Assembly: GCA_044508835.1 (NCBI GenBank)
Contig: JBIQHD010000008.1
Location: forward strand, 62,001-126,000
Direction of reading: 5' to 3'
DNA: 64,000 bases
Source of the DNA: JAKFDI01 sp044508835
GTDB taxonomy: Bacteria > Pseudomonadota > Gammaproteobacteria > Burkholderiales > Burkholderiaceae_C
Shown: one piece after another, positions 51,632 through 60,387 of the stretch
Layout: every line of letters starts with the position of its first letter
Position numbering within the stretch: position 1 is the first letter of the stretch
Position numbers and translations under genes: made by a program
Notes under the pieces: model-generated
Database searches by the model: none
What the model saw: the letters and a program-made list of their open reading frames with translations, nothing else
Told to the model about the DNA's origin: nothing

Positions 51632-52602
51632 GCTACGACGTTTCGGTGGTGATGGCGACCTGCCGGCGGCCCGAGCTGCTCGCGCGCTGCCTGAACGCGC
51701 TCACGCACCAGAGCCTCGACCCGGCGCGCTACGAGATCGTCGTCGTCGACGACGCGCAGGACGACGCCACCGAGGAGGCCGTCAACCGCTTCGCCATCGC
51801 GCACGAAGGCCGCCCGGCGATCCGCTACCTGCGCCCGCTCGGCACCCGCGGGCCGGCCGGCGCGCGCAACCGCGGCTGGCGGGCGAGCGCGGCGCCGGTG
51901 ATCGCCTTCACCGACGACGACACCGTGCCCGACCGCGACTGGCTGCGCGAGGGGCTGGCCGCCCTCACCACCGAGGTGTCGGCGCTCGCGGGCCGCGTCG
52001 TCGTGCCGGCGAGCGAGCCGCCCACCGACCACGAGGTGATGACGCGCGGCCTCGAACGCGCCGAGTTCGTGACGGCCAACGCCTTCGTCTGGCGCCATGC
52101 GCTGCAGGCGGTGAACGGCTTCGACGAGCGCTTCCTGCGCGCCTGGCGCGAAGACTCCGACCTGCACTTCTCGCTGATCGAGCACTGCGCCCCCATCGGC
52201 TGGGCGCCGGGCGCGGTGGTGGTGCACCCGGTGCGCGCCGCGCCCTGGGGGCTGTCCATCCGCAACCAGGCCAACGTGTACTTCGACGCCCTGCTCTACA
52301 AGAAGCACCCGCAGCTCTACCGCCACAAGGTGCGGCGGCATCCGCCGTGGCACTACTTCCTCATCGTCGGCTGCAGCGTGGCGGGCCTGGGCTGCCTGCT
52401 GGCCGGCGCGCCGTGGCCGGGGCTGATGCTGCTGGCCGCGGCGCTGGTGGGCATCGGCGCCTTCGCGGTGCACCGCCTGCGCGGCACCGCGCACACGCCG
52501 GCGCACGTGGCCGAGATGCTGCTCACGTCCGCCGCCATCCCCTTCGCCGCGGTGTACTGGCGCACGCTCGGCGCGCTGCGGTTCCGGACGCTGTTCCCAT
52601 GA
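51628..52602 (+). CDS. Glycosyltransferase family 2
   Basis: The 324-residue enzyme is a GT-A inverting glycosyltransferase: DVSVVMATCRRPELLARCLNAL at the start, VVVDDAQDD, the metal-binding FTDDDTVPD and the catalytic-base region WREDSDLHF. Two C-terminal transmembrane helices (about 248-290) anchor it in the membrane. The start is a TTG overlapping the carbamoyltransferase stop (TTGA) with GGAGAAG upstream; no suitable ATG lies in front of the first strand. Confidence 0.88.
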   Translation: MSYDVSVVMATCRRPELLARCLNALTHQSLDPARYEIVVVDDAQDDATEEAVNRFAIAHEGRPAIRYLRPLGTRGPAGARNRGWRASAAPVIAFTDDDTVPDRDWLREGLAALTTEVSALAGRVVVPASEPPTDHEVMTRGLERAEFVTANAFVWRHALQAVNGFDERFLRAWREDSDLHFSLIEHCAPIGWAPGAVVVHPVRAAPWGLSIRNQANVYFDALLYKKHPQLYRHKVRRHPPWHYFLIVGCSVAGLGCLLAGAPWPGLMLLAAALVGIGAFAVHRLRGTAHTPAHVAEMLLTSAAIPFAAVYWRTLGALRFRTLFP

Positions 52603-53825
52603 CCGGGCCGTCCGACCTTCATCCCGAACGACTGGAGCGCGTGGCGGTGTTCCGCGCGCTCGTGCTGGGCGACATGCTGTGCGCCGTGCCCGCGCTGCGC
52701 GCGCTGCGCCACGCCTGCCCCGACGCCGAGCTGACGCTGGTGGGCCTGCCGTGGGCGCGCGAATGGGCGCAGCGGCTGCTGCACGTCGACCGCTTCGTCG
52801 AGTTCCCCGGCTACCCCGGCCTGCCCGAGACGCTGCCCGACCTGGAAGCCCTGCCCGGCTTCCTGCGGCAGATGCAGGCCGAGCGCTTCGACCTGCTGCT
52901 GCAGATGCACGGCAGCGGCGCCATCGTCAACCCGCTGCTCGCGGCCTGCGGCGCGGCGCGCATGGCGGGCTTCCGCGAGCCGGGGCACTTCTGCCCCGAG
53001 CCGGCGCTGTTCACGCCCTGGCCCACCGCCGGCCACGAGATCGAGCGCCTGCTCGCGCTCACCGACCACCTCGGCATGGCGCGCCGCGGCACGCAGCTCG
53101 AACTGCCGGTGAACGACAGCGACCGCATCGAGCTCGCCACCGCCTGGCCCGGCGCCTTCGGCGGCGAGCCGTTCGTGTGCGTGCACGCCGGCGCGCAGCT
53201 CGCCTCGCGCCGCTGGCCGCCGGAGCGCTTCGCCCAGGTGGCCGACGCGCTGGCCGCGCGCGGCCTCGCCATCGTGCTCACCGGCACCTCGGGCGAGGCG
53301 GCGCTGGCCGCGCGGGTGCGCGAGGCGATGCACCACCCGGTGGTCGACCTGTCGGGCAAGACCTCGCTGTGGACGCTGGCCGCGCTGCTGGAGCGCGCGC
53401 GCCTGCTGGTGTGCAACGACACCGGCGTGTCGCACGTCGCGGCGGCGATCGACACGCCCAGCGTGGTGGTGAGCTGCGGCGCCGACGTGTCGCGCTGGGC
53501 GCCGCTGGAGGCGCGCCGCCACCCGGTGCTGTGGCAGCCGATGGACTGCCGGCCCTGCGGTCACGCGGCATGCCCCTACGAGCACGGCTGCGCGACGGCG
53601 ATCGAGGCGCCGGCGGTGATCCGGGCCGCCGAGGCCCTGCTGCACCGCACCAGCGACCGCCGCGCCCGGCCGCGCCCGGAGAACCGGCCACTGACCGACA
53701 TCGCCGCCGCGCCGCGGCCCGACGAGCGGCCGCAGCTGCGCGACGAGGGCGACGCGCCGCCCGACTGGGGCCTCGTGCCGGCCCCGCCCGCCGGCGGGCA
53801 CGGCCACCGCGCCGGCACGGCGTAG
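52599..53825 (+). CDS. Glycosyltransferase family 9 (heptosyltransferase-like) 2
   Basis: The 408-residue GT9 enzyme has ERVAVFRALVLGDMLCAVPALRALR at its start and CNDTGVSHVAAAIDTPSVVV at the donor site. A Cys cluster near the C-terminus (DCRPCGHAACPYEHGC) parallels the one in the first GT9 protein. The last 60 residues are Pro/Arg-rich and probably disordered. The ATG overlaps the GT2 stop by four bases. With GmhB-like and GT9-1 it points to a heptose-containing glycan. Confidence 0.88.
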   Translation: MTGPSDLHPERLERVAVFRALVLGDMLCAVPALRALRHACPDAELTLVGLPWAREWAQRLLHVDRFVEFPGYPGLPETLPDLEALPGFLRQMQAERFDLLLQMHGSGAIVNPLLAACGAARMAGFREPGHFCPEPALFTPWPTAGHEIERLLALTDHLGMARRGTQLELPVNDSDRIELATAWPGAFGGEPFVCVHAGAQLASRRWPPERFAQVADALAARGLAIVLTGTSGEAALAARVREAMHHPVVDLSGKTSLWTLAALLERARLLVCNDTGVSHVAAAIDTPSVVVSCGADVSRWAPLEARRHPVLWQPMDCRPCGHAACPYEHGCATAIEAPAVIRAAEALLHRTSDRRARPRPENRPLTDIAAAPRPDERPQLRDEGDAPPDWGLVPAPPAGGHGHRAGTA

Positions 53826-53843
53826 CGGGCGCGAGTGAGCGCG

Positions 53844-54809
53844 ATGCCCACGCCGCGGCGCCCGCTGCGCATCCTCACCTGGCACGTGCACGGCAACTAC
53901 CTGTGGAACCTGACGCAGGTGCCGCACGAGTTCCACCTCGTCACCGACGCGGCGCGCTCCCCCCACCACGCCGGGCGCACCGGCACGCTGCCCTGGGGCG
54001 ACAACGTGCACGAGGCGCCCGCCGAACGCATCCGCGACATGGAGTTCGACGTGGTGCTGTACCAGTCGCGCGACGCCTGGGAGCGCGAGCGCCACGAGCT
54101 GCTGAGCGAGGCGCAGCGGCGCCTGCCGCGGATCTACCTCGAGCACGACCCGCCGCAGCAGCACCCGACGAACACCGTGCACTGGGTCGACGACCCCGGC
54201 GCGCTGCTCGTGCACGTGACGCCGTTCAACGCGCTGATGTGGGATGCGGGGCGCACGCCCGCCGCCGTCGTCGAGCACGGCGTGCGTCCGCTGGCGCCGG
54301 CGTCGTACCACGGCACGCGGCCGGCGGGCCTGGTGGTGGTGAACAACCTCGACCGGCGCGGGCGCCGGCTGGGGCTCGACGTCTACCGCGAGGCCGCGGC
54401 GCAGGTGCCGCTCGCGCTGGTGGGCATGGGCGCCGAGCGCCTGGCCGGCGTGGGCGGCCTGGGCGAGGTGCCGAACCGCGAACTGCCCGGCGTGATGGCC
54501 GAGCACCGCTTCTTCTTCCACCCCATCCGCTACACCAGCCTCGGCCTGTCGGTCATCGAGGCCATGATGGTCGGCACGCCGGTGGTGGGGCTGGCCACCA
54601 CCGAGCTCGTGACCGTCATCCGCGACGGCGAGAACGGCGTGATCGACACGCGCATCGAGCGGCTGGTGGAGGCGATGCGGCGGCTGCTGCGCGACCCGGC
54701 CGAAGCGCGCCGCCTCGGCGCGGCCGGGCGGCGCACGGCGATGGAGCGCTTCGGCATCGACCGCTTCGTGAGCGACTGGCTGGCGGTGCTGCGGCGGGTG
54801 GCGGGGTAG
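53844..54809 (+). CDS. Glycosyltransferase family 4, variant EX7E motif
   Basis: The 321-residue GT4-like protein has a short N-terminal domain beginning RPLRILTWHVHGNYLWNL and a C-terminal donor domain with YTSLGLSVIEAMMVGTPVVG. The usual first Glu of EX7E is replaced (Thr in that position), so catalysis or donor binding may differ. The ATG at 53844 is used; an in-frame GTG at 53835 would add three residues. It is the last gene of the eight-gene glycan run and ends at an inverted pair of repeats. Confidence 0.85.
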   Translation: MPTPRRPLRILTWHVHGNYLWNLTQVPHEFHLVTDAARSPHHAGRTGTLPWGDNVHEAPAERIRDMEFDVVLYQSRDAWERERHELLSEAQRRLPRIYLEHDPPQQHPTNTVHWVDDPGALLVHVTPFNALMWDAGRTPAAVVEHGVRPLAPASYHGTRPAGLVVVNNLDRRGRRLGLDVYREAAAQVPLALVGMGAERLAGVGGLGEVPNRELPGVMAEHRFFFHPIRYTSLGLSVIEAMMVGTPVVGLATTELVTVIRDGENGVIDTRIERLVEAMRRLLRDPAEARRLGAAGRRTAMERFGIDRFVSDWLAVLRRVAG

Positions 54810-54818
54810 CGGGGGACG

Positions 54819-54914
54819 CCCTCACCCCAGCCCTCTCCCGCCAGCGGGAGAGGGAGCCAGCCGGCACTGCATCACTCCCTCTCCGTCCCGGGGAGAGGGC
54901 TGGGGCGAGGGGCC
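54819..54914. repeat. Dispersed repeat, family 2, inverted pair D1/D2
   Basis: D1 (54819-54855) reads CCCTCACCCCAGCCCTCTCC then CGCCAGCGGGAGAGGG; D2 (54871-54914) reads CACTCCCTCTCC, GTCCC, GGGGAGAGGGCTGGGGCGAGG. They are inverted relative to each other and each carries a hairpin, and D2 resembles copy C at 37642. They lie between convergent genes and overlap the last codons of the topoisomerase gene. A large stem-loop between D1 and D2 is also possible, so the pair may act as a terminator. Confidence 0.75.
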
Positions 54915-55981
54915 CGCGCCGCCGCCCGCTTCTTCCCGCGCCGCAGGAACGCCAGCAGCGCCTTCTCCGCCACCGACAGGCCGCCCGCCCGCGCCGTCAC
55001 CGGCCGCGCCGGCGAGGCGCACAGGCGCGCCAGCAGCGGGTCGTCGTCCGCCGCGTCGGCCAGCGCCAGCACGCCCGGATGCACGTAGGACTTGCGGCAC
55101 ACCGCCACCGTGTTGCGCAGCCGCGCCGCCACCTCGGCCAGCACCGCGTTCGCCGCGCCGCGCGTGCCGCGCCGGGCGTCCAGGCGCGCCACCAGCACCA
55201 GCGCCTGCACCGTGGCGTGCCAGGTGCGGAAGTCCTTGGCGCTGAAGTCCTCGCCGGCGATCTCGCGCAGGTAGCCGTTCACGTCGGCCGAGTCGACGCA
55301 ATGGCTCCCGCCCGCCTCGTCCTCGTAGCGGAACAGCTCCTGCCCCGGCATCGACTGGCAGCGGCGCACGAGGCCGGCCACGCGCGGATCGTCGAGCGCC
55401 ACCTCGTGCAGCACGCCGCTCTTGCCGCGAAAGCGCAGCCGCAGCGTGCTGCCGCGCACCGCCGCATGGCGGCTGCGCAGCGTCGTCAGGCCGTAGGAGC
55501 CGTTGTCGCGCGCGTATTCGTCGTTGCCCACGCGCACCAGCGTGGTGTCGAGCAGGCGCACCAGCGCCGCCAGCACCGCCGCGCGGCCCGGCGGCCCGTG
55601 CGCCGCCTGCGCCAGGTCGCGCGCGACGCGCCGGCGGATGCGCGGCAGCGCGGCGCCGAAGGCCCGCATGCGCTGGAACTTGTTCTCGTCGCGCGCCGTG
55701 CGCCAGCCGGGGTGGTAGCGGTACTGCTTGCGCCCGCGCGCGTCGCGGCCCGTGGCCTGCAGGTGGCCGTTGGGCAGCGGGCAGATCCACACGTCGGTGT
55801 AGGCCGGCGGAATGGCCAGGCGGCGGATGCGCTCGACCTGCGCCCGGTCGCCGAGCGCCCGCCCGTCGGCGTGCCGATAGACGAAATGCCCGCCGCGGCG
55901 CAGGCGGCGGATGCCGGGCATCGCGTCGGTCACGTACACGAGGCCGTGGCCGGTCGGCGGGGGCGGGTCGGAGGAGGGCAT
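54872..55981 (-). CDS. DNA topoisomerase IB
   Basis: This 369-residue type IB topoisomerase relaxes DNA through a 3' phosphotyrosine intermediate. It has the N-terminal domain signature GLVYVTDAMPGIRRLRRGGHFVY, the catalytic Arg/Lys region KFQRMRAFGAALPRIRR and RGKSGVLHE, and the active-site Tyr in VCRKSYVHPGVL. Length matches bacterial (Deinococcus/poxvirus-like) enzymes. Its last 14 or so codons (APRPSPLPGTERE) come from a dispersed repeat that overlaps the stop. The ATG at 55981 is used; a GTG at 55993 is in frame. Confidence 0.93.
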   Translation of the reverse strand: MPSSDPPPPTGHGLVYVTDAMPGIRRLRRGGHFVYRHADGRALGDRAQVERIRRLAIPPAYTDVWICPLPNGHLQATGRDARGRKQYRYHPGWRTARDENKFQRMRAFGAALPRIRRRVARDLAQAAHGPPGRAAVLAALVRLLDTTLVRVGNDEYARDNGSYGLTTLRSRHAAVRGSTLRLRFRGKSGVLHEVALDDPRVAGLVRRCQSMPGQELFRYEDEAGGSHCVDSADVNGYLREIAGEDFSAKDFRTWHATVQALVLVARLDARRGTRGAANAVLAEVAARLRNTVAVCRKSYVHPGVLALADAADDDPLLARLCASPARPVTARAGGLSVAEKALLAFLRRGKKRAAARAPRPSPLPGTERE

Positions 55982-56059
55982 GGAAAAGCGCACGGTCCCT
56001 TGGCAAGGACCGTGCGCCCGGTGCCGCCGAAAAAGCCGGCGTAAATGCTGCGGAAGCGC

Positions 56060-56512
56060 TTACACCGCCTGGCGGGCCTGGTCGCGCAGCGCCTTCACCT
56101 GGTCGTGGTTGCGCTGCGCGCCCATGAGCTGGCGCTCGACCAGCGCGCGCACGTTGGAGGGCAGGTCCTCCTTCAGCGCCTTGCGGTAGCGCGCCACGGC
56201 CGCATCCTCGCCGCGCTCGCATTCCTCGAGCATGGCCTTGTCGGAATAGCCGGCGAGCGTGCCCTTCACCGACACCCAGCCGCGGTGCATCGCGCCGCTG
56301 GCGCTGCCGCCGTCGTCGGGCTTGCCGCCGTACTCGACCACCAGCGCCTGCAGTTCCTCGGCGGCGCGCTGGCAGTCGGCCGCGCGCTGGGTGAACAGCA
56401 GCCGCAGGTCGTTCGACTTCACGTGCTCGGCGGACGAGCTGAAGCCGTACTGGCCGTCGTGGCAGGTTTCGATCAGGTCGTTCAGGACGTCAACCACGTC
56501 GTCGTTCTTCAT
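56060..56512 (-). CDS. DUF2383 (PA2169 family) four-helix-bundle protein
   Basis: The 150-residue protein is all-helical, ferritin-like in layout, with MKNDDVVDVLNDLIETCHDGQYGF at the start, a characteristic PA2169/DUF2383 segment. Members occur near stress genes and their function is unknown. The ATG at 56512 is preceded by AAGGAGA. It lies between topoisomerase IB on the same strand and the divergent GT4 gene at 56631. Confidence 0.9.
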   Translation of the reverse strand: MKNDDVVDVLNDLIETCHDGQYGFSSSAEHVKSNDLRLLFTQRAADCQRAAEELQALVVEYGGKPDDGGSASGAMHRGWVSVKGTLAGYSDKAMLEECERGEDAAVARYRKALKEDLPSNVRALVERQLMGAQRNHDQVKALRDQARQAV

Positions 56513-56630
56513 GAAGGCTCTCCTTGGGATGAGGCGGCGGGCAGCGCCCGGCCGCCGGGACGGAACACCCCCTCCCCGGGGCAGGCCGCGTGCCCGGCGG
56601 GCGGGTACGGACGTTGCCCGCGACCGGCGC

Positions 56631-57752
56631 ATGACACCCGCGACCGAGCTGCCCGGCGGCGCCCACGTGGTCGACGCCACCATGTTCTGGAGCGCCACCA
56701 GCGGCGGCGTGCGCCGCTACCTGCGCGCCAAGAACCAGTGGATGGCCGGCCACGACGCCTGGCGCCACACCATCGCCGCGCCCGCGCCGGACGACCCGTC
56801 GGTGCAGCCGCTGCCCGGCGTCGCCCTGCCCGGCAGCGGCGGCTACCGGCTGCCGTGGCAGCGCGCGGCGCTGAGCGAGCGGCTGGCCGGCCTGTCGCCC
56901 GACCTCATCGAGGCCGGCGACCCCTACCGCCTCGCCTGGGCCGCGCTCGACGCCGGCCGGCGCTGCCGCATCCCCGTGGTGGCCTTCTGCCACTCCAACA
57001 TCGAGCGCCTGGCCGCCACGCTGGCCGGCCCGCGCCTGGCGCGCCTGGCCGCGGACGCCGCCCGGCGCTACGCCGGCCGCCTGTACCGCGAGTTCGACCT
57101 GGTGTTCGCCCCGAGCGAGGCGATGCGCGGGCACCTGCTCGACTGGGGCGTGCCGAACGTGGTGCACCAGCCGCTCGGGGTCGACACCACGGTGTTCCAT
57201 CCCGCACGCGCCGACCCGGCGTGGCGCGCGAGCCTCGGCCTGCCCGAGGGCACGCGGCTGCTCGTGTACGCCGGCCGCTTCGCGCCCGAGAAGCACCTGG
57301 ACGTGCTGGCCGCCGCCGTCGGCCGCCTCGGCCCGCGCTACGTGCTGCTCGCGCTCGGCGCCGGCCCCACGCCGCCGCGCGGCGACCGCGTGCGGGTGCA
57401 GCCCTTCGTCGGCGACGGCGCGCGGCTCGCCGCCGTGCTGGCCAGCGCCGACGCCTTCGTGCACGCCGGCGACCAGGAGACCTTCGGCCTGGCCGCGCTC
57501 GAAGCCATGGCCTGCGGCACGCCCGTGGTCGCCTGCGCCGCCGAGGGCCTGGCCGAGCTGGTCGACGCCAGCGTGGGCATGCCGGTGCACCGGTGCGAGG
57601 CCGAGGCCTTCGCGCAGGCGATCACGGCGCTGTTCACGCGCGACCGCATCGACCGCGCCATGGCGGCGCGCCGCCGCGCCGAGGCGCACGACTGGCGCCG
57701 GGTGCTGCCGGCGCTGGCGGGGCACTACCGCAGCCTGCTGGGCCCGCCATGA
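56631..57752 (+). CDS. Glycosyltransferase family 4
   Basis: A 373-residue retaining GT-B enzyme with an N-terminal TSGGVRRYLRAKNQW acceptor-side segment, a linker VYAGRFAPEKHLD, and the EX7E motif QETFGLAALEAMACGTPVV. Sequence style matches mannosyl- or glucosyl-transferases acting on lipids (PimB/MgtA-like). The ATG at 56631 is 118 bases from the divergent DUF2383 gene. Its stop overlaps the following gene by four bases. Confidence 0.88.
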   Translation: MTPATELPGGAHVVDATMFWSATSGGVRRYLRAKNQWMAGHDAWRHTIAAPAPDDPSVQPLPGVALPGSGGYRLPWQRAALSERLAGLSPDLIEAGDPYRLAWAALDAGRRCRIPVVAFCHSNIERLAATLAGPRLARLAADAARRYAGRLYREFDLVFAPSEAMRGHLLDWGVPNVVHQPLGVDTTVFHPARADPAWRASLGLPEGTRLLVYAGRFAPEKHLDVLAAAVGRLGPRYVLLALGAGPTPPRGDRVRVQPFVGDGARLAAVLASADAFVHAGDQETFGLAALEAMACGTPVVACAAEGLAELVDASVGMPVHRCEAEAFAQAITALFTRDRIDRAMAARRRAEAHDWRRVLPALAGHYRSLLGPP

Positions 57753-58627
57753 CGCCGAGCGTGTGCGTGGTGGTGCACGACGTCGCGCCGGCCACGCGCG
57801 CGGCCTGCGAGCGCGTGTTCGCCGCCGTGCGCGAGGTGGCGCCGGTGCGGCTCACGCTGCTGGCCGTGCCGCGCTGGCACTGCGACCCGCCCTCGCCCGA
57901 GTTCGGCCCGTGGCTGCTGGCGCACCACGAGGCCGGCCACGAGGTGGCGCTGCACGGCTACACCCACCAGGACGACGGCCGCCCGCGCGGCGTGATCGAC
58001 CACCTGCGGCGCCAGGTCTACACGCGCGGCGAGGGCGAGTTCGTCGACCTCACGCTGCCCGAGGCCACGCGCCGCCTCATCGCCGGGCGCCACTGGTTCC
58101 GCCGCATCGGCCTGCCGCTGCAGGGCTTCGTCGCACCCGCCTGGCTGATGGGCGAGGCGACCTGGGAGGCGCTGCGCTGGCTGGACTTCGCCTACACCTG
58201 CACGCTGCGCCACATCGTGCTGCTGCCCGACCGGCAGACGCTCACGAGCCAGAGCATCGTCTACAGCAGCGCCTCGGCCTGGCGCCGGCAGGCCTCGCTC
58301 GCCTGGACGCGCGCCGTCGCCGCGCACGAGCGCCGCAACCCGGTGCTGCGCCTGGAGCTGCATCCGCACGACGCCGACCACGCCGGCATCCGCCGCGCGT
58401 GGCAGCGCCTGCTCGAGGCCCAGCTCGGCCGCCGCATCCCGCGCACGCTCGGCGCGGTGGCCGAGCGCTGGCGGCTGTCGACCGACTGGGACATGCTGGG
58501 CACGGCGGAGGACGAGGAGGAAGGCGAGGCCCGCCCCTACGACCCCGCCTTTGCCGACACGCTGCCGCCGCTGGCCGAGCCGCCTACGCGAAGTGCAGCG
58601 AGATCCCCGCCACCGCCCCGCCGATGA
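57749..58627 (+). CDS. DUF2334 polysaccharide deacetylase-like protein
   Basis: This 292-residue protein has a NodB-like deacetylase fold: CVVVHDVAPATRAACERV at the start with the metal-side Asp, and HEVALHGYTHQDD with the HxxxH-type pair. It matches the DUF2334 group. It may remove acetyl groups from the glycolipid made by the GT4 enzymes beside it. The C-terminus from 58584 on overlaps the convergent PAP2 gene by 44 bases and is Pro/Arg-rich. Confidence 0.82.
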   Translation: MTPSVCVVVHDVAPATRAACERVFAAVREVAPVRLTLLAVPRWHCDPPSPEFGPWLLAHHEAGHEVALHGYTHQDDGRPRGVIDHLRRQVYTRGEGEFVDLTLPEATRRLIAGRHWFRRIGLPLQGFVAPAWLMGEATWEALRWLDFAYTCTLRHIVLLPDRQTLTSQSIVYSSASAWRRQASLAWTRAVAAHERRNPVLRLELHPHDADHAGIRRAWQRLLEAQLGRRIPRTLGAVAERWRLSTDWDMLGTAEDEEEGEARPYDPAFADTLPPLAEPPTRSAARSPPPPRR

Positions 58628-59147
58628 GCGCCCCAGCCGCCACGTCGCTCGGGTAGTGCAGCCCGAGCATCACGCGCGAGACGGCCGTGAACGCCGCGAA
58701 GGCCCACACCGGCACCGCCGCGGCCGGGTAGAAGTCGGCCAGCAGCACCGCGAAGGCCACCGCGTGCAGGGCGTGGCCGCTGGGGAAGCTGTGCTCGTCC
58801 AGCGAGCGGGCGCAGGCGCGGATGCCGGGGCAGCCCTTGAACGGGCGCGGCCGCGCGGTCCAGCGCTTGACCGCGCCGTAGATCGCCAGGTTCACCGCCG
58901 ACACCGCGACGATGTGCAGCGCGTGCATGCCGCCGCGCGCCGTGTCCACCCACGGCAGCAGCAGCACCACTGCGAACCACAGCGGGCCGTCGCCCAGGCG
59001 GCTGGCGGCCGTCAGCGCCGACAGCGCCCACGGCGTGAGGGTGGCCCGGTGCAGCCAGCGGGCGAGCGCGCGTTCGCGCTCGATGAAGGCGCGGTGCCGC
59101 GCTTCAGGCCACCACGGCCGCGGCGGAAGAGGAGGCTTGGGCTCCAT
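58584..59147 (-). CDS. PAP2 family phosphatase
   Basis: The 187-residue membrane protein has all three PAP2 motifs: KRWTARPRP (about 95), PSGHALHA (about 124) and SRVMLGLHYPSDV (about 161). Four to five helices are predicted. It resembles undecaprenyl-pyrophosphate or lipid-phosphate phosphatases. Its start lies 44 bases inside the end of the upstream GT4 gene on the same strand, and its end overlaps the convergent DUF2334 gene by 44 bases. Confidence 0.9.
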   Translation of the reverse strand: MEPKPPLPPRPWWPEARHRAFIERERALARWLHRATLTPWALSALTAASRLGDGPLWFAVVLLLPWVDTARGGMHALHIVAVSAVNLAIYGAVKRWTARPRPFKGCPGIRACARSLDEHSFPSGHALHAVAFAVLLADFYPAAAVPVWAFAAFTAVSRVMLGLHYPSDVAAGALIGGAVAGISLHFA

Positions 59148-60261
59148 GCAGGGCCTCCGCCGTCTCGATGAGCTGGCGCTCGAACTGGCCGGACACGGCC
59201 TCCCATCGCAGCCGCAGCGCCGCCGCGCGCGCGAGGGCGCCGCACCGGCGCAGCTCCGCCGGCGGCAGCGCGGCGAGCTCGCAGGCGGCGGCGATGAAGC
59301 CGTCCTCCCGGCCCGGGGCCACCAGCCGCGCGCCGGCCAGGCCGCGCAGGTGCTCGCCCGCCGCCGCGGCGTCGTAGGCGACGATGGCCAGCCCGCTGGC
59401 CATCGCCTCCAGCGTGACGTTGCCGAAGGTCTCCGACAGGCTCGGGAACAGGAACACGTCGGCCGAGGCGTACACCGACGCCAGCGCCGCGCCGCGCAGC
59501 GCGCCGGCGAAGATCGCCGCCGGATACCGCGCCTTCAGGCGCGTGCGCTGCGGGCCGTCGCCCACCACCACCATGAGCGCGTCGGGCTGCTGCGCGCGCA
59601 CCGCCTCGAAGGCGCGCAGCGCCAGCGCCACGTTCTTCTCGGCGGCGAGCCGGCCCACGTGCAGCAGCACCGGCGCGTCGCCGCGGCCGCGCAGCGCGTC
59701 GCTGCGCCGCTCGGGCGAGAACAGCGCCGTGTCGACGCCGCGGCCCACCACGTGCAGGCGCTCGAACCCCTGGTCGAGCAGCTGCGCGCGCAGGGCGCGC
59801 GTGGGCACGAAGGTGCGGTGCGCGAGGTTGTGGAAGCGCCGCAGGTAGCCCTGCACCAGCGGCGCGAAGGCGCCGAAGCCGTAGTAGCGGCTGTACTGGT
59901 CGAAGTTGGTGCGGTAGTCGGTGGTCACGGGCAGCCCCAGCGCGTGGGCGGCGCGCACGGCCGCCGCGCCCAGCGGCCCCGGCGTGGCCACGTGCACCAG
60001 CTGCGGCCGCAGGCGCTGCAGCCGCGCGCGCAGCGCCGAGGCCCAGGCCAGGCCGAACCGCAGGTCGCGGTACATCGGGATCGGCAGGCCGGCGGTGCGC
60101 CACTCGCCGGCGTCGTCGCGCGCGGCCTCACCCGGCTGGCGCGGGCGCACCAGCGTCACCGCATGGCCGCGCCCGCGCAGGTGGGCCACGGTGCGCGCCA
60201 CGGTGAGCGCGACGCCGTTCACTTCGGGCGGGTAGGTTTCGGTGACGTAGACAATGCGCAC
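59104..60261 (-). CDS. Glycosyltransferase family 4 (MgtA/PimB-like)
   Basis: The 385-residue enzyme begins at a GTG with RIVYVTETYPPEVNGVALTVARTVAHL, the classic opening of alpha-mannosyl/glucosyl GT4 enzymes acting on diacylglycerol-linked acceptors, and has the EX7E motif SETFGNVTLEAMASGLAIV and LLHVGRLAAEKNV. Long upstream in-frame sequence is rejected as shadow of the MscS gene. With the PAP2 phosphatase, the GT4 at 56631 and DUF2334 it forms a probable glycolipid set. Confidence 0.9.
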   Translation of the reverse strand: MRIVYVTETYPPEVNGVALTVARTVAHLRGRGHAVTLVRPRQPGEAARDDAGEWRTAGLPIPMYRDLRFGLAWASALRARLQRLRPQLVHVATPGPLGAAAVRAAHALGLPVTTDYRTNFDQYSRYYGFGAFAPLVQGYLRRFHNLAHRTFVPTRALRAQLLDQGFERLHVVGRGVDTALFSPERRSDALRGRGDAPVLLHVGRLAAEKNVALALRAFEAVRAQQPDALMVVVGDGPQRTRLKARYPAAIFAGALRGAALASVYASADVFLFPSLSETFGNVTLEAMASGLAIVAYDAAAAGEHLRGLAGARLVAPGREDGFIAAACELAALPPAELRRCGALARAAALRLRWEAVSGQFERQLIETAEALHGAQASSSAAAVVA

Positions 60262-60387
60262 GGGCGAATCTCGGCAGGCGGTGCCTGTCCAGAGGCAAGC
60301 CCCATTCCCAGCCTGTGTGCAGATGTCCCCCCGCGCGGCATGCGGCCTGCCGGGGCCCGCCACCCACCCCCTTCGCCGCCCCACGCC

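Noticed and set aside
52679..56044. Plus-strand open frame of over 1100 codons overlapping GT9, GT4 and topoisomerase genes
   Set aside because: Alternative-frame shadow rich in Arg, Ala and Pro; the real genes in this region are clear.
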